In this document: in pieces, positions 58,901 to 64,000 of the stretch | Layout: every line of letters begins with the position of its first letter | How positions within the stretch are numbered: position 1 is the stretch's first letter | Assembly (NCBI GenBank): GCA_024741835.1 | Contig: JAENRP010000167.1 | Span: 2,460 to 66,459 of the forward strand | From: Diplocarpon mali | Taxonomy: Eukaryota > Ascomycota > Leotiomycetes > Helotiales > Drepanopezizaceae | DNA: 64,000 nucleotides | Reading direction: 5' to 3' | The notes under the pieces: model-generated | Told to the model about the DNA's origin: nothing | What the model saw: only the letters and a program-made list of their open reading frames with translations | Databases searched by the model: none | Translations under genes and position numbers: made by a program

Positions 58901-61256
58901 GTGCCTTTAAGATAATAACAGCTAAATACCCCTGATTAAGCAATGATAAGAGGCTGCAAATGGCCGTTAAGGCAGTTAATAATATAGCAGGACCTAATAG
59001 GATGATTCTTACCTTACTCGTTTTCAAGGCATATCTAAGGCTAACTGAACTAGATCTACTAAATCCGTCGGTAGAATAGAAGGTAATAATAATTAAAAAG
59101 GCTATAAAGGAAGTTAGGAAGATCTATGCTACTCGCAAGGTTAATAACGCTTTAGACATAAGGAATGGCCCTAGAACTACTTATATCTACAATTTAAGGC
59201 TAAAAGACCTAGTATTAGTATATTAAGAGAAGGGAGGATAGATAGGCCTATTCGAGTTCCTAGGCTTAGAAAACGAAACCTATATAGTTGATATTAGCGG
59301 TAGAATAAGGCACTTTAGATTAATAAGCGTACGTCTATTTAAAACTAATAATAAAGAAAACTGCCTAAAGGAAACTAAAGGAACTAAACCTAAGGATCAA
59401 ACGACTATTAAAAGGGAGTAGAACGCAACTAATATCAATAAAGAAGTAAAGCCCTTTCGCTTAATTAAGCCGCAACTTAATAGCTGCAAGCAATCGCTAA
59501 GAGTAGAGGTTCCCTTTATTAAGCCTATTTCCAATCTTCTTATAATTGATAATAACTATAATATTAAGATATAGATATCCTTTAGAGTAGATAATAAGCT
59601 ATATGTAGCCAAATCGGAGGTATTCCTAATAGAGAAGGAGAATAAGGACTAGGAACTATCGCAGAAGCTATAGGCAGAAGGCAAGATCACCACTCCTAGG
59701 CGCCCTTTTTAGCAATCTCGCTTAAAGGAGTACTAAGGGCTGATAAATAGAAGGGTATTTATACTAATAAATAAAAATGACCCTGCTATAAAAGGCAAGA
59801 GGATCTTCAAATCGAGAATAGTTAATAAGATAAAGGGAAAGGAGATAGATCACCTATTCGAGAAATCACGCTTAGTTGTATAGGCCTAGAACGATACTAG
59901 TAAGAAGGAGGAAGGCATAATCACTCAATCCCCAACCATCTAATAAGCAAGCTAACGCCTTTTGGTATTACTTTTAGCATCAATCTAGAAACACTTTAAA
60001 AAATAGGGCAAGAAGGGCATCCTTAGCCTACGGGATATTATATAAGCGTACACCTAGGCAGCTTCGAAGCTACTATACAATATATTTGTATTTCCCTTAT
60101 AAGATATTGCTAAGCTATTCCCTATAGGTATAGTCTTTAAAGTGGTACTGCCGCTCTACGGCATTCCTAAATTAGGAAATCACTAGTTTAGCACCTACTA
60201 TAAGCATTATCGCAGCAATCTTAGTATAGCCAACTCAACTTATAACCCCTGTCTATTATTAACCTTAAGTACTTCTCCCTTTTTCAGCATAGTAGGAATA
60301 CAAACAGATAATACTTTGATACTTAAAGAAGCAGACTTTTTAAAAAAGGAGGAAGATAAGATCAAAAGGGTAGGATTCCTTACAAAGCTAATACAATACC
60401 TATTGAGCACTAAATCACTAGCTTTTAATAGGTATATTATTTCCTAAGAAGGGGATATAGTATATATATAACAAAAGGGCCAGGGCCAAAGGCTGGAACT
60501 AGTCGACACTTCTTAAAAGGGCTATAAGCAATAATACCTAGAGTAGAGAGCAAGAGGAGCTTATTTAGCTATAATCTATTAGCCAGAAGCTTCCTTCGAT
60601 TTGTCAGCTGCAGTCTAATACTAGGATCTAATAGTTTAAAATGCGGAGAATCTAAATAAGCGACTTAAGTGGATTCGAAACAACCCCGAAAGAGGCCTGA
60701 CCTACCTTACTATCAATTTGCAAAACGCTAAACTATTCACATTTATCGATAGATCTTTTGCCAATAATAAGGATTTAAGCTCGCAGATCGGCTATATTAT
60801 TATACTAGCTACTAAAGAAGAAGGAGAATCGCAGTTTACTCTAAAAGGCAATATTCTATACTATAGCTTAATGAAGTATAAGAGAATGATAAGAGCTATA
60901 CTAGCCTCTGAACTATATGCTATAGTAGCAGGTATTAATATGCTAGTTTCTATAGCTATAACAATCGATATAGTAATAGCTAAGCTGAGTCTACCCCGCC
61001 TCCCTACTATTATATATACAGATTCCCTCTCCTTATATAAGTGTATTATCAAATTGGGTATTATAAAGGAGAAGCGATTGATAATTGATATAATAGCTAT
61101 TCGATAATCGTATAAGAATAGGGAGCTTATAGAGATACGTTAGATCGATAGCGCTAGCAACCCCGCTGACGCTATAACAAAAGCCAATCTAAATCAGGCC
61201 CTTTAGCAACTGGTAGATACTAATTCGATAACTATTAAAAAGGAGGGATAGGTATA
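56000..61256 (+). pseudogene. CopC gag-pol (copia), RIP-interrupted
   Basis: Gag about 56000-57540; zinc-knuckle region about 57541-57600 (K-K-D-Y-Y-S-S-K-H, of the C-x2-C-x4-C-x-S-x2-H type seen in one fungal Copia lineage); protease near 57990; integrase about 58370-59330 (F-G-H-P, Y-R-Y-C-Q-L-Y); RT about 59740-60480, with Q-T-D-N-T-L-I-L near 60303 at the place of the catalytic Asp pair. RNase H is about 60700-61200 and includes a 129-codon open stretch 60718-61107 (F-I-D-R-S-F-A-N-N-K-D, Y-T-D-S-L-S-L) and P-A-D-A-I-T-K near 61165. Stops elsewhere fit RIP of Gln/Trp codons. Confidence 0.87.
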
Positions 61257-61500
61257 AAGGCCTATTAAGGCATAACCAGACTTGAAAAGGTCTTAGATTA
61301 ATAATATCTAATATTTTTAATTATAAGCTATTAATAATTTTTTTTATTTATTTTTTATTTTACTATAAGATATATTCTTACACTTACTATTACTACCTTC
61401 TTTTTATCTTTTCTTACTTACCTATGCGTACTTGCATTTTTTTTATCACTTAAGTAGTACTAGAGAAGGAGGTTATAGCAAAGTAGCAATTATTATATTG

Positions 61501-62480
61501 CTAAAGATAACAATCTACTAACAATTCCACCTCTAATAAGCACCTATCCTAAGCACTAGGATTTCTAAGGCATAGATCCCTAAACCCTTAAGGCCTAGAA
61601 GCCTTATTACCTAAAGCAGCGGCTAAGTTGGCCTGCTCCTTTTAAGCTTGCACTTAAGTAAGAGCGGCTGCGATCTCCTTTAGATTTAACTTATTTAAAT
61701 TACTAAGATCCAGATCCTTACCCTTTAGAAAGCCCTTAAAAAGCACTTATCTACCCTTGCCTTTTTAGCGGCGGATATTATTAGAGGGAGCCTAAGAGCG
61801 GCCTCTAGCTAAGCTAAATAGCCCTTCTATATACTAGAGGGAGCCGAGCACCTCAGCGCCTTAAGTTTTAAAATGCCTAAAGGCAGCATTACCGCCTTAG
61901 ATAGCGTATAATAGATCTTGCGAATAGTCAGTTATTGATATTAGATAGATTCAAAGGTACGTATAGCTTACTAGGTGTTCGCAAGGTCGATACTATAGTA
62001 GAGAGTATAAGCTTTATTCAGCTAGGCTAGCTAAAGGGCATCCTAAGTCTTTAGGACTATAAAGATTTATATCTAAGTCTCTTTAAATAGGATTCAAGCC
62101 GCCTCTTAGATTGCTTTAATATCGCCACTAACCTAAGCATCCTAAAGGATAATATACTTATTCTAAGCTTAGATAGGTATCTAAAACAAATATCTATTAA
62201 AGGTTATTAAAGCAAAAGGATATTAGAGGGCACTTATTAGGATATACTTAGCCTACTATACAATATAATAGTCATACTTCTTAAAAGTAAGAGTATTAAA
62301 GGCATATATATGGCTAGTATTATTCTTACTAGCCTCCTTTCTTAATATTATACGCGTATAATATACGTATAGCACCCGAAAGGCCTTAGGCAGATCTTTT
62401 AAATTGCATTCAAGCACTATCCAAGTCAGCAATATATATATTAGAGGGGGTCGGCCAACTATTAAAGCACTTACTAATAA
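61501..62480 (-). pseudogene. Antisense ORF remnant in the CopC 3' region
   Basis: Minus-strand reading gives protein-like sequence in consecutive frame segments, with TAA/TAG where Gln/Trp fits: about 62480-62350 (S-W-P-T-P-S-N-I-Y-I-A-D-L-D-S-A), 62330-61910 (D-A-Q-V-S-G-D-I-K-A-I, then S-I-D-L-A-N-T), and 61900-61501 (G-G-N-A-A-F-R-H-F-K-T, L-N-L-K-E-I-A-A-A-L-T, ending C-Y-L then TAG at 61501-61503). At least two frameshifts are needed. The family is not recognised; the last part looks like an amphipathic helix. It lies tail-to-tail with pol, 245 bp from the pol stop, the same arrangement as the antisense ORF of CopA. It could instead be a captured gene piece or a nested fragment. Confidence 0.4.
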
Positions 62481-62489
62481 TAATAATAT

Positions 62490-63046
62490 TAGTAATAAGA
62501 TAATATAGGATAAGATCTACTAAAGGGTTAATCAACTTAAAAGTAAGAAGAGGAATCGACCTATTTATAAGAAGTAGGAGTTAGAGTTAAAAGATCAAGG
62601 GAGGAGGGAAGCTCAATATATATGCCTTCTTAAAGGCCCCTCTTTTCCCTTTTATAGATTATTATAATTCATAGCTATAGTAGATTATAACTCCAGATGA
62701 CTCTTTAATAAAGAGTCTCAAACCTACTAGAACGCAACCGGACTATAATCGCACTACTATAAGGCTTAAATAAAGACCTTAGATTGCTTCTATCACTTAG
62801 ACACCTTTCCTTTCCCTCTTTACTATTTTATCTTTACTATTTACCTTTATCTTTACTATTCTACTTTATATATATACTATCCTTATTACCTATTATATCT
62901 GCCTTTGCTATTAAGCTATTTGTCTTTGCTATTCTATTCTTTATTACTATTTGATTATTTGCTACTAATCTGCCTCCTTTATACACCTATTCTACGTACT
63001 TCCTTATGCAAGTTGAAAAGGTCTTTTCAAAAGAAAGTACTACCAG
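62490..63046. other. CopC 3' non-coding region
   Basis: AT- and CT-rich, with tandem-like ctttactattt units about 62810-62960; no supported coding frame. It ends in the purine-rich tract aaaagaaag before the 3' LTR. Confidence 0.45.
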
Positions 63047-63345
63047 TATTAGTACGCAGATTCCTATGCAAGAGGCAAGCTATCCTTATTCCTAGGGTCA
63101 TCCTATATAGCTATACTATATACAATATAAAGGGTTTTATATATATTTCAAACGGCTATTTAGCCAGAGGACCTTAAAAGGATATCTATATACAGCTAGG
63201 AGGGAATATAGGAGGGAGGACATTCAAAGGTATAAAGGTACTATCTCAGTCATATAGAGATAGACAGATATTATAATAGATTCTTTTTAATAATAAGTAC
63301 TTAACTATATTCACGTGAATATCGATTACCAGTATAGAACCTATA
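63047..63345 (+). repeat. CopC 3' LTR (299 bp)
   Basis: Direct repeat of 55320-55618; retains CACGTG at 63312-63317. Confidence 0.92.
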
Positions 63346-63350
63346 GTACT

Positions 63351-63603
63351 TTTAGCAATTAAGCTGGTAATCTCAGCTATTAGTCCTAATGATTTAGCTA
63401 TAGTGACAAATCTTGCGTAAGCTTAGATTATTACATAGCGCTCTAGAAGGGGAGTAGCCACTATTTTATTATTAAGATAACGCTTATTATACGTTATTAG
63501 TTAAGTAAAACTCAAAATGTCGATCAGCCTTTTCGTTTATAAAGGAGACTCTGATCGATGGAATTTGTCAAATGCTATTCATAGGCATATAGGGCTTATA
63601 ACC
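63351..63603 (-). pseudogene. CopB leader and gag start
   Basis: Between the CopB 5' LTR and the CopC insertion. It contains the primer-binding site at 63591-63603 and a minus-strand gag beginning (R-S-E-S-P-L-Q-T-K-R-L-I-D-I-L-S-F-T) with RIP stops. Confidence 0.65.
63591..63603 (-). other. CopB primer-binding site, half-tRNA(iMet) type
   Basis: Plus strand agggcttataacc, differing by one C-to-T (CpA context) from the anticodon arm agggctcataacc of fungal initiator tRNA-Met. It abuts the 5' LTR. Confidence 0.65.
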
Positions 63604-63843
63604 TATAGCAATAAGGTTCTCTAATAGTAAACTTGATAGTAAACTAGAAGAGGGTATAAAGAAGTATAAGGTGCAAACGACGATATTAGGTATCTTATAT
63701 CTTAATTCATAAGAGCTCTCTAACTATGAGCTATTTAACAAGGGCTGCTACTAAGTCATATGGCAAGTCATATAACATATCATATATATAATGTATCATA
63801 TGATAGATCATATGACAAATATATGACAGGCATTCCTGCAACA
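63604..63843 (-). repeat. CopB 5' LTR (240 bp)
   Basis: Direct repeat of 49904-50143; ends cctgcaaca, followed by the duplication tattt. Confidence 0.92.
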
Positions 63844-63848
63844 TATTT

Positions 63849-64000
63849 TGACAATATATATATATATATCGTTTATCAAAGTAGCGAGCAAGGCAATGAG
63901 TGTAGCCACAGTTCAGTCCACTGGTATTCGTCTAAACCTAGCCTTGCAAACCAACGATAATGGATATTTGTAAATAAATCTGCAATTCACATCACCTGCA
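63849..64000. other. Host flank, originally directly upstream of the 5S rRNA gene
   Basis: Composition is normal and free of RIP. A TA repeat (63854-63869) would lie at about -23 to -38 of the 5S gene if CopB were absent, where fungal 5S genes carry a TATA element. No gene seen. Confidence 0.6.

Larger units (their letters stand above)
55320..63345 (+). mobile_element. CopC: Ty1/copia retrotransposon with a long 3' region holding an antisense ORF
   Basis: 299-bp LTRs at 55320-55618 and 63047-63345; duplication gtact at 55315-55319 and 63346-63350, inside CopB. gag-pol is on the plus strand about 56000-61256. The 1.8-kb stretch between pol and the 3' LTR contains coding-like sequence on the minus strand (61501 to about 62480). 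Confidence 0.92.
49904..63843 (-). mobile_element. CopB: Ty1/copia retrotransposon, interrupted by a solo LTR and by CopC
   Basis: 240-bp LTRs at 49904-50143 and 63604-63843; target duplication tattt at 49899-49903 and 63844-63848. The element is on the minus strand, so the right LTR is the 5' LTR. Leader and gag start in 63603-63351, continue at 55314-53921 after CopC, then at 53603-50144 after the solo LTR. RNase H with C-D-N and A-D-G-L-T-K lies near 50640 and 50485. The primer-binding site at 63591-63603 matches the initiator tRNA-Met anticodon arm. Inserted just upstream of the 5S gene. Confidence 0.92.

Noticed and set aside
63760..63960. 66-codon frame across the CopB LTR end and host flank
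   Set aside because: It crosses the insertion boundary and consists mostly of tandem catatgata-like LTR sequence.

Overview
The window is from a filamentous ascomycete (Pezizomycotina). Short introns with GTATGT or GTGAGY donors and CTRAY-type branch sites interrupt four ordinary nuclear genes. A dispersed Neurospora-type 5S rRNA gene stands alone. The surrounding repeats carry the mark of repeat-induced point mutation (RIP): almost every CpA/TpG has become TpA, so retrotransposon reading frames are broken by TAA/TAG where Gln or Trp codons are expected.

Layout. 1-35420 is one nest of LTR retrotransposons. The oldest, GypB (labels are mine), is a Ty3/gypsy chromodomain element on the minus strand. 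It runs off the left edge, and its 307-bp 5' LTR ends at 35420. Inserted in it are GypA-1 (272-7390, TSD cgtat), CopA-1 (9440-17010, TSD acttt) and GypA-2 (19936-34698, TSD ggtcc). GypA-2 itself holds CopA-2 (25678-33285, TSD atagg). 35421-36500 is a fading AT-rich border. 36592-49540 is a gene island of normal composition: an old-yellow-enzyme oxidoreductase (-), a GMPPA-type GDP-mannose pyrophosphorylase subunit (-), a dynamin-family GTPase (+), a Dal5/Fen2-like MFS transporter (+) and a broken gene. 49768-49886 is a 5S rRNA gene (-). 49899-63848 is a second nest: CopB (49904-63843, minus, TSD tattt) carries a solo GypB-type LTR (53609-53915, TSD gggta) and a complete CopC element (55320-63345, plus, TSD gtact). 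63849-64000 is unmutated host flank.

How the parts relate. The host genes are housekeeping or nutritional functions (ene reduction, nucleotide-sugar supply, membrane fission, uptake of a small organic acid or amide) and do not form an obvious cluster. The repeats are inactivated. Their nesting order, target duplications and mutation patterns can still be read.

Most unusual observations. (1) A 23-bp GC-rich quasi-palindrome occurs 16 times inside coding parts of two unrelated retroelement families. (2) Antisense ORFs lie tail-to-tail with pol in the 3' region of two different Copia families; one encodes a Zn2Cys6-like cysteine pattern. (3) A Copia element inserted 12-17 bp upstream of a 5S rRNA gene, between the gene and its TA-rich upstream box. 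(4) Two Copia families share a primer-binding site matching the anticodon arm of initiator tRNA-Met. (5) CACGTG occurs in the LTRs of four families.
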